DNA of 64,000 nucleotides, from assembly GCF_900107665.1 (NCBI RefSeq), contig NZ_FNQT01000003.1:248001-312000 (forward strand), given 5' to 3'. The translations under genes were made by a program, and so were the position numbers. Under the pieces are notes generated by a model. It had not been told where the DNA came from, ran no database searches, and was given only the letters and a program-made list of their open reading frames with translations. Position 1 is the first letter of the stretch, and the number at the start of each line of letters is the position of its first letter. Positions 1 through 8,634 of the stretch are shown here, one piece after another. The DNA is from Haloplanus vescus. GTDB lineage: Archaea > Halobacteriota > Halobacteria > Halobacteriales > Haloferacaceae.

Positions 1-281
1 CGCTGGCGTGGGAGAACAAGCGCCTCCTCCTCGGCGAGAGCGTACCCGCTGGCCGCGAAGCCGAGTTCGAGTCCATCATCGCCGACCACCCCGGCGTCGA
101 ACACGTCGACCGCTTCCGGACGATGTTCGTCGGCCCGACCGACATCCTCGTCACCGCCGACGTGAGCTTCGCCGCCGACCTCGACACCGGGGGCATCGAC
201 GACGACATCGCGCGCATCGACGAGAAACTCCGCGCCCACGACGAACGCGTGTCGTTCGTCTACATCGAACCGGAACTCTGA
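1..281 (+). CDS. Cation diffusion facilitator (CDF) transporter, C-terminal part
   Basis: This reading frame is open from the window edge and ends at TGA 279-281, so only about the last 92 residues are present. They match the cytoplasmic C-terminal domain of CDF metal exporters: an LLLGES segment, then an I-x-x-I helix, the FVGPTDILVTADVSF strand, and a final V-S-F-V-Y-I-E-P-E strand. In the family this domain dimerises and binds metal below the membrane part that exchanges divalent cations for protons. The membrane segments lie off the left edge, so the metal cannot be guessed. Confidence 0.8.
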   Translation, partial: LAWENKRLLLGESVPAGREAEFESIIADHPGVEHVDRFRTMFVGPTDILVTADVSFAADLDTGGIDDDIARIDEKLRAHDERVSFVYIEPEL

Positions 282-333
282 ACGGCAAGTTCCACTCCGA
301 AAGGCTTTGCCGCCCGCGCCGGAAGGCGGTCAC

Positions 334-1419
334 ATGGACCCGCGCATTCGCACGCACGCAGAGACCATCGTCGACCACTCGACGCGAATCGAGGCCGGCG
401 ACAACGTCGTCGTCACCATGCCGGCGGAGGCGGAGGACCTCGCCGTCGCGCTCCACGAAGCGCTCGGCGAGCGGGGCGCCAACCCCGTCTTCATGAACAA
501 CTCCGAGCGCGCCGCGCGGGCGTATCTCCGCGCGAGCGACGCGGACGATTTCGAGACGCCGAGTCACCAGCTTGCCCTCTTCGAGGAAGCGGACGCGTTC
601 GTCATCGCCCGCGGCGGCGCGAACGTCTCCGAGCAGAGCGACGTGTCCCCGGACACCAACGCCGCCTACCGCCGGGCGATGCGGCCCGTCCTCGACGAGC
701 GACTGGAGAAGCGGTGGTGTCTCACGCAGTACCCCTCGTCCGGCCACGCCCAACTCGCCGGGATGAGCACCGAGGCCTACGAGGAGTTCGTCTGGGACGC
801 TGTCACCCTCGACTGGGACGCCCAGCGTGAGCATCAGGCCCAGATGGTCGACATCCTCGACGGCGCCGACGAGGTGCGCATCAAGAGTGGCGACGAGACG
901 GACATCACCATGTCCGTCGCGGGCAACCCGACGCTCAACGACTACGGCGAACACAACCTGCCCGGCGGCGAGGTGTTCACCGCGCCGGTCAAGGAGTCCG
1001 TCGAGGGGTACGTCCACTTCGACCTGCCGCTCTACCGGAAGGGCAAGGAAATCGAGGACGCACGGCTCCGCTTCGAAGACGGCAAGGTCGTCGGTCACAG
1101 CGCCGAGCGCAACGAGGACGTGCTCACCGGAATTTTGGAGACTGACGAGGGCGCCCGCTACCTCGGCGAACTCGGCATCGGGATGAACCGCTCTATCGAC
1201 CAGTTCACGTACAACATGCTGTTCGACGAGAAGATGGGCGACACCGTCCACATGGCGGTCGGGAACGCCTACGCCGACACCGTCGGTGAGGGGAACGAGC
1301 GCAACGAGAGCGCCGAACACGTCGACATGATCGTCGACATGTCCGAGGAGTCGGTCATCGAAGTCGACGGTGAAGTCGTCCAGCGCGACGGCACCTTCGT
1401 GTTCGAAGACGGGTTCTAG
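334..1419 (+). CDS. Aminopeptidase, peptidase family M29
   Basis: A 361-residue protein of the M29 (aminopeptidase T/AmpS) family, cytoplasmic metallo-exopeptidases that release N-terminal amino acids. The C-terminal third carries the metal-binding pattern of the family: HMAVGNAYADTVGEGN followed by the N-x-S-x-x-H-x-D stretch ESAEHVDMIVDM. The start is placed at ATG 334 (MDPRIRTHAET), since an in-frame ATG at 307 would add a proline-rich tail not expected in the family. It stands alone between the CDF gene and T-rich terminator sequence. Its last codons are repeated 85 bp downstream, which hints at a lost tandem copy. Confidence 0.88.
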   Translation: MDPRIRTHAETIVDHSTRIEAGDNVVVTMPAEAEDLAVALHEALGERGANPVFMNNSERAARAYLRASDADDFETPSHQLALFEEADAFVIARGGANVSEQSDVSPDTNAAYRRAMRPVLDERLEKRWCLTQYPSSGHAQLAGMSTEAYEEFVWDAVTLDWDAQREHQAQMVDILDGADEVRIKSGDETDITMSVAGNPTLNDYGEHNLPGGEVFTAPVKESVEGYVHFDLPLYRKGKEIEDARLRFEDGKVVGHSAERNEDVLTGILETDEGARYLGELGIGMNRSIDQFTYNMLFDEKMGDTVHMAVGNAYADTVGEGNERNESAEHVDMIVDMSEESVIEVDGEVVQRDGTFVFEDGF

Positions 1420-1504
1420 GGTTTTTGGTCCAGTTTTTTGCCGCGAGCGTAGCAATGCGGGAAAAAGTGGGACGTGGACCTTCGTGTTCGAGGACGGGTT
1501 CTAG
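1393..1504. repeat. Duplicated 3' end of the M29 peptidase gene
   Basis: The last 27 bases of the peptidase gene including its stop (1393-1419) recur at 1478-1504 with one mismatch (GAA versus GAG), again ending in the gene's own TFVFEDGF-stop. The copy is not preceded by an open coding region, so it is a remnant, probably of a tandem duplicate that collapsed. Confidence 0.8.
1421..1439 (+). terminator. T-rich terminator after the M29 peptidase
   Basis: Two thymine runs (T5 at 1422-1426 and T6 at 1434-1439) start directly after the stop codon. Archaeal transcription commonly ends at such U-rich tracts without a hairpin. Prediction from sequence only. Confidence 0.45.
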
Positions 1505-1562
1505 CGTCGCCACTCGGCAGTCGTTGAATAGCTCGCCCCGGGTGCTCGCGGGGCGACGGTAG

Positions 1563-2036
1563 TTACTCCTCTTCGTCGACGTCGAGGTTGAACTGCTTGT
1601 TCTCGACGGCGGCGTTGAGGACGACGCTCGTGTTGGACTCGCGGATGTCGGCGTCGGTCAGCAGCGTCTTGATCTGCTGGTTCATGCCGTCGGTATCGAG
1701 GAACTTGCCGATGGCGATGACGTCGTAGTCGCCCGTGACCTCGTAGACACTAATCATCTGTTTCTGCTCGCGCAGGCTCTCGGTGACCGAGGGCAGGGCA
1801 CTCCCCTCCACCTTCAACTGGAGGATGGCCGTCACGTCGTAGCCGAGGGCGTCGTAGTTGACACGCGGCGTGTACCCTTCGATGACGCCCTCGTCCTCCA
1901 GGTCACGGAGGTGATTCGAGACGGTGGTGACGGACACGTCGAGTTCTTCGGCCAGGCTTCGAAGGCTCGCTCGACCGTCGCCGAGGAGTGCGTTAATCAG
2001 CTTGGCGTCGAGATTTTCGTACGTCATGGTAGTCAC
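1563..2036 (-). CDS. lrp: Lrp/AsnC-family transcriptional regulator
   Basis: A 157-residue regulator. Residues about 10-60 form the winged helix-turn-helix ([23 protein letters not shown], then [12 protein letters not shown]), and the rest is the RAM ligand-binding fold with the expected [13 protein letters not shown] motif. It is divergently transcribed from glutamine synthetase across 117 bp; in haloarchaea this pairing is commonly associated with nitrogen control, so regulation of glnA is likely but inferred. ATG 2036 is used; an ATG three codons later (2027) is an equal alternative. Confidence 0.9.
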   Translation of the reverse strand: MTTMTYENLDAKLINALLGDGRASLRSLAEELDVSVTTVSNHLRDLEDEGVIEGYTPRVNYDALGYDVTAILQLKVEGSALPSVTESLREQKQMISVYEVTGDYDVIAIGKFLDTDGMNQQIKTLLTDADIRESNTSVVLNAAVENKQFNLDVDEEE

Positions 2037-2153
2037 ACACGGTTCGGGGGGTATAGAAGTTTACGAATATCCAATTCCGTTGCGAGCGTCGAGTAAATTG
2101 CACTCAACAAAAAGGGCTTAATACTAGGAGTATAGATTAACCCTGTCCAGAAC
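2037..2153. promoter_or_regulatory. Divergent lrp/glnA promoter region
   Basis: This A+T-rich gap holds the promoters of both genes. A TATA-like GCTTAATA at 2116-2123 lies about 30 bases before the glnA ATG, which predicts a very short leader. Just upstream, GAGT (2091-2094) and ACTC (2102-2105) form a small inverted repeat that could be an Lrp site. For the minus gene, A+T-rich sequence at 2050-2070 is the likely TATA region. Confidence 0.5.
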
Positions 2154-3527
2154 ATGACGGACGAAAATATGGCGACTGACGGCGGTCTGACGGAGACAGA
2201 ACAGGAAGTAATCGACGAAATCGAGGAAGAAAACGTCGACTTCCTCCGGATGCAGTTCACCGACATTCTCGGGACGGTCAAGAACGTCTCGGTGCCGGCG
2301 TCGCAGGCGGAGAAGGCGTTCACCGAGGGCATCTACTTCGACGGTTCCTCCATCGACGGCTTCGTCCGCATTCAGGAGTCCGACATGCGTCTCGACCCCG
2401 ACCCCGAGACGTTCGCTGTTCTGCCGTGGCGCGACGACGACGAGGGCGCGACCGCTCGGCTCATCTGTGACGTGATCGACACGTCCACCGGCGAGCCGTT
2501 CTCGGGCGACCCGCGTGGTGTCCTCAAAAGCGCCATCGAGCGCGCCAACGATATGGGCTATCAGGTCAACATGGCCCCCGAACCGGAGTTCTTCCTGTTC
2601 GAGGAAGACGAGGACGGTCGCGCGACGACCGTCACGAACGACGTTGGCGGCTACTTCGACCTCGCACCGAAAGACCTCGCGTCCGACGTGCGCCGTGACA
2701 TCATCTACGGCCTGGAGAGCATGGGCTTCGACATCGAGGCCAGCCACCACGAGGTCGCCGAGGGTCAGCACGAGATTAACTTCACGTACGACGACGCGCT
2801 GACGACGGCCGACAACGTCGCCACCTTCCGTGCGGTCGTTCGCGCCATCGCGGCGGAACACGACCTGCACGCGACGTTCATGCCCAAGCCCATCGCGCGA
2901 ATCAACGGCTCGGGGATGCACACCCACATGTCGCTGTTCACCGAGGACGGCGAGAACGCGTTCCACGACGAGGACGACGAGTTCAACCTCAGCGACACGG
3001 CCAAGAGCTACCTCGCCGGTGTCCTCGAACACGCCCCGGCCATCACGGCCATCGCCAACCCGACCGTCAACAGCTACAAGCGCCTGGTGCCGGGCTACGA
3101 GGCTCCCGTCTACGTCGCCTGGTCCGACCGCAACCGCTCGGCGCTCGTCCGCAAGCCCGCGGCCCGCGTGCCCGCCGCGTCGCGCATCGAACTGCGTTCG
3201 CCGGACCCGTCGTGTAACCCTTACCTCGCCTTCGCGGCCATGATTCACGCCGGTCTCGACGGCATCGAGAACGACCTCGACTGCCCCGACCCGGTCCGCG
3301 AGAACATCTACGAGTTCGACGCCGAGAAGCGCGACGAGTACGGCATCACGACGCTCCCGTCCAACCTCGGCGAGGCCGTCGAGGCCTTCGAGGACGACGA
3401 GCGTATCAAAAGCGCCATGGGCGAACACGTCTCCGAGAAGTTCATCGAGGCCAAGTCCCAGGAGTTCGGCGAGTACATCGTCGAAGTCTCCGACTGGGAA
3501 CTCGACCGCTACCTCGAGAAGTTCTAA
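2154..3527 (+). CDS. glnA: Glutamine synthetase, type I
   Basis: A 457-residue GS-I enzyme making glutamine from glutamate, ammonia and ATP in the cytoplasm. The N-terminal beta-grasp domain reads [21 protein letters not shown], followed by FDGSSIDGF, the metal and ammonium pocket motifs ([28 protein letters not shown]), the ATP-site [27 protein letters not shown] and the C-terminal helices. Length fits prokaryotic GS-I. The C-terminal region shows no recognisable adenylylation site, as expected in archaea. Divergent from an Lrp regulator, which probably controls it. Confidence 0.97.
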   Translation: MTDENMATDGGLTETEQEVIDEIEEENVDFLRMQFTDILGTVKNVSVPASQAEKAFTEGIYFDGSSIDGFVRIQESDMRLDPDPETFAVLPWRDDDEGATARLICDVIDTSTGEPFSGDPRGVLKSAIERANDMGYQVNMAPEPEFFLFEEDEDGRATTVTNDVGGYFDLAPKDLASDVRRDIIYGLESMGFDIEASHHEVAEGQHEINFTYDDALTTADNVATFRAVVRAIAAEHDLHATFMPKPIARINGSGMHTHMSLFTEDGENAFHDEDDEFNLSDTAKSYLAGVLEHAPAITAIANPTVNSYKRLVPGYEAPVYVAWSDRNRSALVRKPAARVPAASRIELRSPDPSCNPYLAFAAMIHAGLDGIENDLDCPDPVRENIYEFDAEKRDEYGITTLPSNLGEAVEAFEDDERIKSAMGEHVSEKFIEAKSQEFGEYIVEVSDWELDRYLEKF

Positions 3528-3543
3528 CGCCCCGTCTCCGACC

Positions 3544-3549
3544 TTTTTT
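3544..3549 (+). terminator. T6 terminator after glnA
   Basis: A run of six thymines 17 bases after the glnA stop, in otherwise G+C-rich sequence, suits archaeal U-tract termination. Confidence 0.4.
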
Positions 3550-3560
3550 CGCGACGCGAC

Positions 3561-4436
3561 TCAGGCCGCCGAGCGTTCGCTCCAGAGCGGTAGCCCCGGC
3601 AACGCGAGAATCAGCGCGACGACGCCCCCTGCCAGCGCCGCCGCCACGGGGAGCGAGACGCCCCCCTCGACGACGGTCCCAGCCGTAATCGCGACGACGG
3701 GGAGGAAGGCCAGCGAGGCGACGAGTCGTCGTGTCGACCCGGTCGCTTCGAGGGCGCGGTCACCGGCGAGTCGCCAGCCGAGCCACCCACCCGCCGCGGC
3801 GGCGACGGCGATGACCGTATCCAGCACCACGTCGATGCTCAGCGCCACCAGTCCGACGCCGACTGCGAGCGCGAACGTCCGCTGGACCGCGACGGATGTC
3901 ACGCGGTCCGGGGTCCAGCCGGGACCGACGCGGGTGGCGACGGCGAGGTACGCGACGCCGACGCCGACGCCGACGAATACGTCTACGAGGTAGTGGACGC
4001 CGATGACGACTCGCGACGCGGCGACGAGTGCGATGACCCCTGCAGCGCCCCAGTAGTGTCGCGACCTGATTCGACGCGGCGAGAGCAGGCCGACGAGGCC
4101 GCCGTAGACGACTGTCGCGCCGATGGCGTGGCCGCTCGGGAAGCCGTAGCCGTCGGTGCCTGCGCCCGGCGGCCGGGGGAGCGTGAAGGCGTGTTTGAGC
4201 GCGAGCGTCAGCGCGAAGCCGCCGAGTGCGATGGCGATGGCGGCGGCCATGCGCGGCGTCCCGATGTCGAGGTGGTCCGCCAGCAGGTAGCCGGCGGTGA
4301 CGAGTACCAACAGTCCAACGGGGTCGCCGAGGTAGGTGAGCGCGCCGAACAGGTCGACGAGCGCGTCCGGCGCCGTCTCGACGACGCTCGTTTCGCCGAT
4401 GCCGCGGTCGGCGGCCGCGGCGACGACGTGTCTCAT
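3561..4436 (-). CDS. PAP2-family membrane phosphatase
   Basis: A 291-residue polytopic membrane protein of the PAP2 (type 2 phosphatidic acid phosphatase) superfamily. All three signature blocks are visible: K-x6-R-P in KHAFTLPRPP, P-S-G-H in FPSGHAIG, and S-R-x5-H-x3-D in SRVVIGVHYLVDV. The catalytic histidines and arginines are therefore intact. The family hydrolyses lipid phosphates or polyprenyl pyrophosphates at the membrane; the substrate here is unknown. It is followed by the YihY-type gene on the same strand, with the phosphatase downstream. Confidence 0.9.
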   Translation of the reverse strand: MRHVVAAAADRGIGETSVVETAPDALVDLFGALTYLGDPVGLLVLVTAGYLLADHLDIGTPRMAAAIAIALGGFALTLALKHAFTLPRPPGAGTDGYGFPSGHAIGATVVYGGLVGLLSPRRIRSRHYWGAAGVIALVAASRVVIGVHYLVDVFVGVGVGVAYLAVATRVGPGWTPDRVTSVAVQRTFALAVGVGLVALSIDVVLDTVIAVAAAAGGWLGWRLAGDRALEATGSTRRLVASLAFLPVVAITAGTVVEGGVSLPVAAALAGGVVALILALPGLPLWSERSAA

Positions 4437-4478
4437 GCGCGAGACATACGCGCCGAGGAGTAAATACTCCGCGTTCCG

Positions 4479-5720
4479 TTAGCGACGGAAGCGGCGGACG
4501 AGCCGGACGGGCGACCCGAGCGCCGAGAGCCCCAGTCCGAACAGGACGAAGAGGACGTACAGCCCGAGCGTCGAGAGGAAGATGATTATCATGGCGACGA
4601 CGGCGAGCAGGTCGCTGTTGAGGAGGTAAAAGGCTCCCAGCGTCATGGCCGTCCCGTAGAGGAGCACGAGATAGGGGCCCCAACCCCGAGCGTGGCCGCG
4701 GCGCATCCGGTTGCGAACGTACGCCTTCAGCTCCGCTTCGAGGTCGGAGCGGTCGACCGTCCGCGCGTCGACGTCGCTCTCGAACTCGTCGAGGTCGGCG
4801 CGGACCTCGTCCAGCCGGTCTTCGAGGTCCTCGATGTCCGGGGCGGGGGAGGGCTCTGCGTCGTCTCGCGTGTCGTCGCCGGTCATTGCCGTCGTCTGCT
4901 GGTCTCGGTCTGGCGAGTGTTGTACCTGCCGATTCCGAGCCACCGTCGCCTCCGCGAGGACGGCGTTGAGCGTCGCGCCGACGAGCATGACCAGCCCCGC
5001 GAGATAGAACCACGTCACGAGCAGAAGGATGGCGCCGAGGACGCCGTAGAGCGCGAACCGCCCGCTCGTCGTCGCGACGGCCGCGTAGAGGGCGAACCCC
5101 GTCCCGAGGCCCGTCCACCCGACAGCACAGAAAATCGCGCCCGGAAGCGCCTTCCTGAGTGACAGCGCGGTCGACGGCGTCAGGTAGTACACCGGCAGCA
5201 GGGCGACGACGAGGACACAGAACAGGAGCAGGGGCACGAGCGCCGCGACTGGCGTCCGAAACAGGGTGAGGGCGCCGACGAGTGCGATGCCGCCGAGCGC
5301 GCCCGCGCCGACGGCGCCGAGGACGGTCACGCCGATTCGGAGGCTCCCGAGGAGCCCCCGGGACTCGGAGCCGTAGACGCGCGCGAACGCAGTATCGATG
5401 CCGCGGAAGAGCTTGAGCGAACTCCAGAGTAGGAGCGCGACGCCGACGACCGTCAGGCCACCCCGGCCGGTCGTGTTCGAGAGGGCCTCACCGACGACCC
5501 CCTGTCCCACCGGCAGGAGATACTGCCCGGCGAGGTCCAGCACCGCGGCCCGGAGTTCGGCGCCGCCGACCGCGGTGGCGACGACAGTCGTCAGGACGAG
5601 TAGCGGGAGCAGGGAGACGAACGCATAGTACGCGATACTGGCAGCCAATAGTGTGACGTCGCGTGCCTGCACCTCGCGGACGACGCGGCGGGCGAGCGCG
5701 AGTCGTGATCGAGCGGACAC
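4479..5720 (-). CDS. YihY/BrkB-family membrane protein
   Basis: A 413-residue protein. The N-terminal 260 residues have the YihY (formerly RNase BN-like) pattern: an amphipathic start RVVREVQARDVTLLAASIAYYAFVSLLPLL, then six hydrophobic helices with FRGIDTAFARVY between them. A charged, acidic middle segment (residues about 285-345, with SDLEAELKAYVRNRMRRG) leads to two more membrane helices at the C terminus. The family is a membrane protein of unsettled function; the old nuclease name is not supported. The extra C-terminal helices are an extension beyond the core domain. Confidence 0.85.
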   Translation of the reverse strand: MSARSRLALARRVVREVQARDVTLLAASIAYYAFVSLLPLLVLTTVVATAVGGAELRAAVLDLAGQYLLPVGQGVVGEALSNTTGRGGLTVVGVALLLWSSLKLFRGIDTAFARVYGSESRGLLGSLRIGVTVLGAVGAGALGGIALVGALTLFRTPVAALVPLLLFCVLVVALLPVYYLTPSTALSLRKALPGAIFCAVGWTGLGTGFALYAAVATTSGRFALYGVLGAILLLVTWFYLAGLVMLVGATLNAVLAEATVARNRQVQHSPDRDQQTTAMTGDDTRDDAEPSPAPDIEDLEDRLDEVRADLDEFESDVDARTVDRSDLEAELKAYVRNRMRRGHARGWGPYLVLLYGTAMTLGAFYLLNSDLLAVVAMIIIFLSTLGLYVLFVLFGLGLSALGSPVRLVRRFRR

Positions 5721-5757
5721 GTCGAGTCGGTTGGGTCGGCGCCGACAAAAGCCCCCG

Positions 5758-6438
5758 CTACGGAGCGACGCCGACCGTCAGGAGCGTCCCCCACGTCCGG
5801 TAGCGGTCGACCATCGCTTCGCGGGACTCCCAGTCCTCGGTCGGGAAGGCATCGGCGGGCGGAATGTCGATTTCGCGGTCCGGAATCGTGTCCTGTTCGG
5901 CCACGTGAAAGCCTGCCTCGCGGAAGGACTCGCGGTACTGCTGGCGGTCCCACAGTTGCATCTCGACGCCCACCGTGTCCTGCCACTCGTGGGTGTGGAC
6001 GCTCTCCTCGAAGAAGTTTACCGCACAGAAGAAGGTCCCACCCGGGCGGAGCACGCGCCGGAGCTCCGACAACACCGCTGCGGGGTCCTGCGCGTAGTAG
6101 AACGCCTCCATCGACCACGCGTGGTCGATGCTGTCCGCCGCGAAGGGAAGGTGTTCGAAGTCGCCGGCGAGGAACTCCAGCGTCGGGTCGTCGGTGTAAC
6201 TGCGGGCGTTGTCTACCATCGCCGTCGACGCGTCGAGGCCGACGCTCCGTCCTACGTCACGCGTCTCGCGGAGGGCGCGGAGCGCGTAGCCCGACCCGGT
6301 GCCCAAATCGAGCACCGTCTCGCCGGCTTCGACGGGCATCCGCGCGAGCGCTTCCTTGGCGGTGTGCCAGTGGCGCTCCTCCATTCCCTTGTCTTTCCCC
6401 GCCGCGGCCCACCTGTCGAACTCGGCTTGGACGCTCAT
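5758..6438 (-). CDS. Class I SAM-dependent methyltransferase
   Basis: A 226-residue methyltransferase. Motif I is VLDLGTGSGYALRAL, the acidic loop that binds the SAM ribose follows at GLDAS, and the segment FEHLPFAADSIDHAWSMEAFYYAQDP matches the UbiE/Methyltransf_11 clade, ending with LRRVLRPGGTFFCAVNFF. The substrate cannot be read from the sequence. It lies upstream of the YihY-type gene on the same strand with a 37-bp gap, so they may share a transcript. Confidence 0.85.
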   Translation of the reverse strand: MSVQAEFDRWAAAGKDKGMEERHWHTAKEALARMPVEAGETVLDLGTGSGYALRALRETRDVGRSVGLDASTAMVDNARSYTDDPTLEFLAGDFEHLPFAADSIDHAWSMEAFYYAQDPAAVLSELRRVLRPGGTFFCAVNFFEESVHTHEWQDTVGVEMQLWDRQQYRESFREAGFHVAEQDTIPDREIDIPPADAFPTEDWESREAMVDRYRTWGTLLTVGVAP

Positions 6439-6474
6439 GCCTGTCCACGACGGGCCCCGGTCACAAATCGCTAC

Positions 6475-7005
6475 TTATCTGAGGCCGTTGACGACGTTGA
6501 TTATCCCCCACGTCGCCTGCTTGACCGGATTTCCGTCTTCGCCGTTGATGACGATGCCGCGGACGATGCGCGGACCCTGCTTCTGGACGACGCGCCCGTC
6601 GTTGACGGCCTTGACGAACCGAGGCACCGGGTTGTCGGCGCTGACTAGACCCTCTGCCGTGTCACGCGTCATCTCCATCTTCAGGTCGGCGTCGTCACGG
6701 CCCGACTGCCGGAGGTCGGTGAGCGTGCCGTCGGGGCGCATGTAGAAGGAGAAGACCACGTCCGTCCCGACGAAGTAGACGTTGACGACGTTGCCGCTGA
6801 TTTGGTTGAACACCTGTCGTTCGCCGAAGCTCATGTTGGCCTCGGTGACGTTCCCGTTGTATCGGGGCTGCATGTCCTGTAAGTCGGTGAAGAGCTCGTC
6901 CGACCACGCCGGCTGTTCGGATTGCGCGGTCACGGGTGCCGCGCCAGCCGCGAACGAGAGCGTCACGAGAAGCGCCACCGCGACGCGGCCGAGTGTCGAT
7001 GTCAT
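6475..7005 (-). CDS. Exported hypothetical protein
   Basis: A 176-residue protein starting with a clear signal peptide (hydrophobic VAVALLVTLSFAAGAAP, probable cleavage after VTAQ). The mature part has no motif I recognise; it contains NVYFVGTDVVFSFYMRPDGTLTDL and ends with VKQATWGIINVVNGLR. It is likely secreted or on the cell surface. No lipobox cysteine is present, unlike several neighbouring exported proteins. Confidence 0.7.
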   Translation of the reverse strand: MTSTLGRVAVALLVTLSFAAGAAPVTAQSEQPAWSDELFTDLQDMQPRYNGNVTEANMSFGERQVFNQISGNVVNVYFVGTDVVFSFYMRPDGTLTDLRQSGRDDADLKMEMTRDTAEGLVSADNPVPRFVKAVNDGRVVQKQGPRIVRGIVINGEDGNPVKQATWGIINVVNGLR

Positions 7006-7067
7006 ACCACTCCGTTGGCGCCCTGCGTATTTGGGGTTTTGGGCGGCTCGCGGCCTCTCGAACGGAT

Positions 7068-7334
7068 TTACAGCGATCGCCCTTCGACGTCGGGGTCGAT
7101 GCCCGCCGCGTCGAGGTCGATTCGCACTCGCTCGCGGAGTGGGTCGGGGACCGTGTCCCGCCCCACCGGCACCGCCGTCTCGCCGTCGCCTTTCACCTTC
7201 CAGTAGAGCACGCAGTCGCTCGGCTCGTAGTATTCGACGGCGTAGCGGTCGCCCTCGCCCTTGTAGTGGACGCGGGCCGCGAATCCCTCGACGTGCCAGC
7301 CCTCCTGGTCGGCCAACGCGTCGAGCCCCGTCAT
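7068..7334 (-). CDS. Small conserved-looking hypothetical protein
   Basis: An 88-residue acidic soluble protein (MTGLDALADQEGWHVEGF...). Its ATG overlaps the TGA of the upstream DUF192 gene (ATGA), so the two are translationally coupled and this start is chosen over longer upstream readings. The sequence alternates strands such as RYAVEYYEPSDCVLYWKV, consistent with a small beta-rich domain. Function unknown. Confidence 0.72.
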   Translation of the reverse strand: MTGLDALADQEGWHVEGFAARVHYKGEGDRYAVEYYEPSDCVLYWKVKGDGETAVPVGRDTVPDPLRERVRIDLDAAGIDPDVEGRSL

Positions 7335-7888
7335 CGATCGATGTCGACCCGGTCGCCGACTTCGACGCCCGTCTCGTTGGTGTATCCGTACGGCACTTCG
7401 AGGACGTACTTCGAGCGCCCCGAATACTGGGTCAGGTCGTCGTCGTCGGATTCCAGCGGCGCGTGATGAATCGTCGTGATAGTGCCGTTCTCGGCGATAA
7501 AGACCATGTCGAGCGGGAAGTCCATGTTCCGCATCACGTAGGCGTGATTCCCCTCCTGCCCGTGGACGAACAGCATCCCCTGGCCCGGTTCGAGGGCTTC
7601 CGTCTCGCTCAGGCCGGTGTAGCGTTTGCCGAAGTCGTCCGCCACCCACGCCTCCACCGTCGCCACCTGCGTCCCGTTCTCGGCGCTGATGGTGACTGTC
7701 GCAGTGTCGTAGTCGCTGCCGGGCGTGGCGACCGGTTCGGGCGTCGCGGTGGGGGTCGCCGTCGTCGTCGCGTCGGCGGTCACGGGCGCCTGCGTGTCGG
7801 TCGCGGTGGGCGTCGACCCGACACCGGCACAGCCAGCGAGGCCGACGACGAGACAGCAGACGAGGGCGAGTCGAGTCGTGCGGCGCAT
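7331..7888 (-). CDS. DUF192 lipoprotein
   Basis: A 185-residue exported protein. Residues about 1-25 are a signal with lipobox (LVVGLAGCAG), so it is probably lipid-anchored outside the cell. A Thr/Ala/Pro-rich linker follows, then a DUF192 domain: W-V-A-D-D-F-G-K-R-Y-T-G-L, GMLFVHGQEGNHAYVMRNMDFPLDMVFI and the closing VLEVPYGYTNETGVEVGDRV. DUF192 has no established activity. It is coupled by a 4-bp overlap to the 88-residue gene downstream. Confidence 0.85.
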   Translation of the reverse strand: MRRTTRLALVCCLVVGLAGCAGVGSTPTATDTQAPVTADATTTATPTATPEPVATPGSDYDTATVTISAENGTQVATVEAWVADDFGKRYTGLSETEALEPGQGMLFVHGQEGNHAYVMRNMDFPLDMVFIAENGTITTIHHAPLESDDDDLTQYSGRSKYVLEVPYGYTNETGVEVGDRVDIDR

Positions 7889-7974
7889 ACTGCACGAATC
7901 GGACGCGCGACGGTAAGGGTTTCGCGGCGAGAGACAGAAACCGTTATTCGGCCCCGGGACCGACGGTGCGACGA

Positions 7975-8048
7975 GGGCTCGTGGTCTAGTTGGTTATGAC
8001 GCGGCCTTTACAAGGCCGAGACCGGTGGTTCGAATCCGCCCGAGCCCA
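7975..8048 (+). tRNA. tRNA-Val(UAC)
   Basis: A full cloverleaf: acceptor GGGCTCG pairs with CGAGCCC at 8041-8047, the anticodon stem CGGCC/GGCCG encloses loop TTTACAA with anticodon TAC, and the T arm is GGTGG-TTCGAAT-CCGCC. No intron and no encoded CCA. Its 3' half has been copied downstream more than once. Confidence 0.95.
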
Positions 8049-8253
8049 CTACAACCCGTGAGCGACAGCGAACGGGTTGTCGTCCCGAGGGCGGTTCGAA
8101 TCAGGGAACGAAGCGAGCGTGAGCGAGCGGAGTGACCGTGGTTCGAATCCGCCCGAGCCCACTCGGATTTTGTGACGTGAGAGCGATTCGAAGTAGACGA
8201 CGAGAGAGCATCGCGACCGAAGTCGGCGTGGTTCGAATCCGCCCGAGCCCCCT
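8025..8253. repeat. Tandem copies of the tRNA-Val 3' end (att-like)
   Basis: The 26-base tRNA tail at 8025-8050 recurs exactly at 8138-8163, and 23 bases recur at 8228-8250 followed by CCT instead of ACT. A partial copy of the T-arm core, GGTTCGAATC, sits at 8094-8103. Such 3'-end copies are what tRNA-targeting recombinases leave as attachment sites. No integrase lies between them, so they look like scars of past insertions and excisions. Confidence 0.85.
8051..8080. terminator. Hairpin after tRNA-Val
   Basis: A perfect 9-bp inverted repeat (ACAACCCGT at 8051-8059, ACGGGTTGT at 8072-8080) begins three bases after the tRNA. It could help tRNA 3' processing or termination, or belong to the repeat array that follows. 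Confidence 0.4.
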
Positions 8254-8596
8254 ACGCCGCCGTCGCCGTCGCGTTCATCTCTTCGGCGTCTTCCGGCACG
8301 TCGACGGAGAAGGTCACGCGCTTTCGCTCGTCGGCGTCGAACTCGACGGTCTGTGTCTCGTCGAGGAGCACCGTCCCCTCGCTGTCGAGGAGCTCGAGCG
8401 TCACGTCCACGTCGCCGGCGCCGCCGTCGTTCTGGACGACGACGTAGATGTCGGTGTCACCGAACAGGGAGTCGATGCCGCCGTCGACTTCGGTGTCGAC
8501 GACGGTCGGATCCGGGGAGTTGAGGGCGCTACAGCCGGCCAGTCCGGTCACGAAGGCGAGTCCGAGACCACCGATGACGTCACGTCTGGAGGACAT
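8252..8596 (-). CDS. Small lipoprotein, unknown function
   Basis: A 114-residue protein beginning MSSRRDVIGGLGLAFVTGLAGCSA: a twin-arginine-like start and lipobox, so probably Tat-exported and lipid-anchored as is common in haloarchaea. The mature domain is a short beta sandwich (DIYVVVQNDGGAGDVDVTLELLDSEGTVL...TFSVDVPEDAEEM) of the CARDB/FxLYD type found in extracellular haloarchaeal proteins. ATG 8596 is chosen because the signal begins there. Its stop codon abuts the last tRNA-Val repeat. Confidence 0.72.
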   Translation of the reverse strand: MSSRRDVIGGLGLAFVTGLAGCSALNSPDPTVVDTEVDGGIDSLFGDTDIYVVVQNDGGAGDVDVTLELLDSEGTVLLDETQTVEFDADERKRVTFSVDVPEDAEEMNATATAA

Positions 8597-8634
8597 ACAC
8601 TCTCTCTGGACGAGTACGACTAAGGGTTTTCCGG

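Noticed and set aside
151-1455. Long reverse-strand open frame over the M29 gene
   Set aside because: A G+C-rich shadow of the peptidase; no recognisable product and the opposite strand is a clear enzyme.
7068-7895. 275-codon reading of the 88-residue gene
   Set aside because: The N-terminal two thirds is an Arg-rich shadow of the DUF192 gene; the ATGA-coupled start at 7334 is used.
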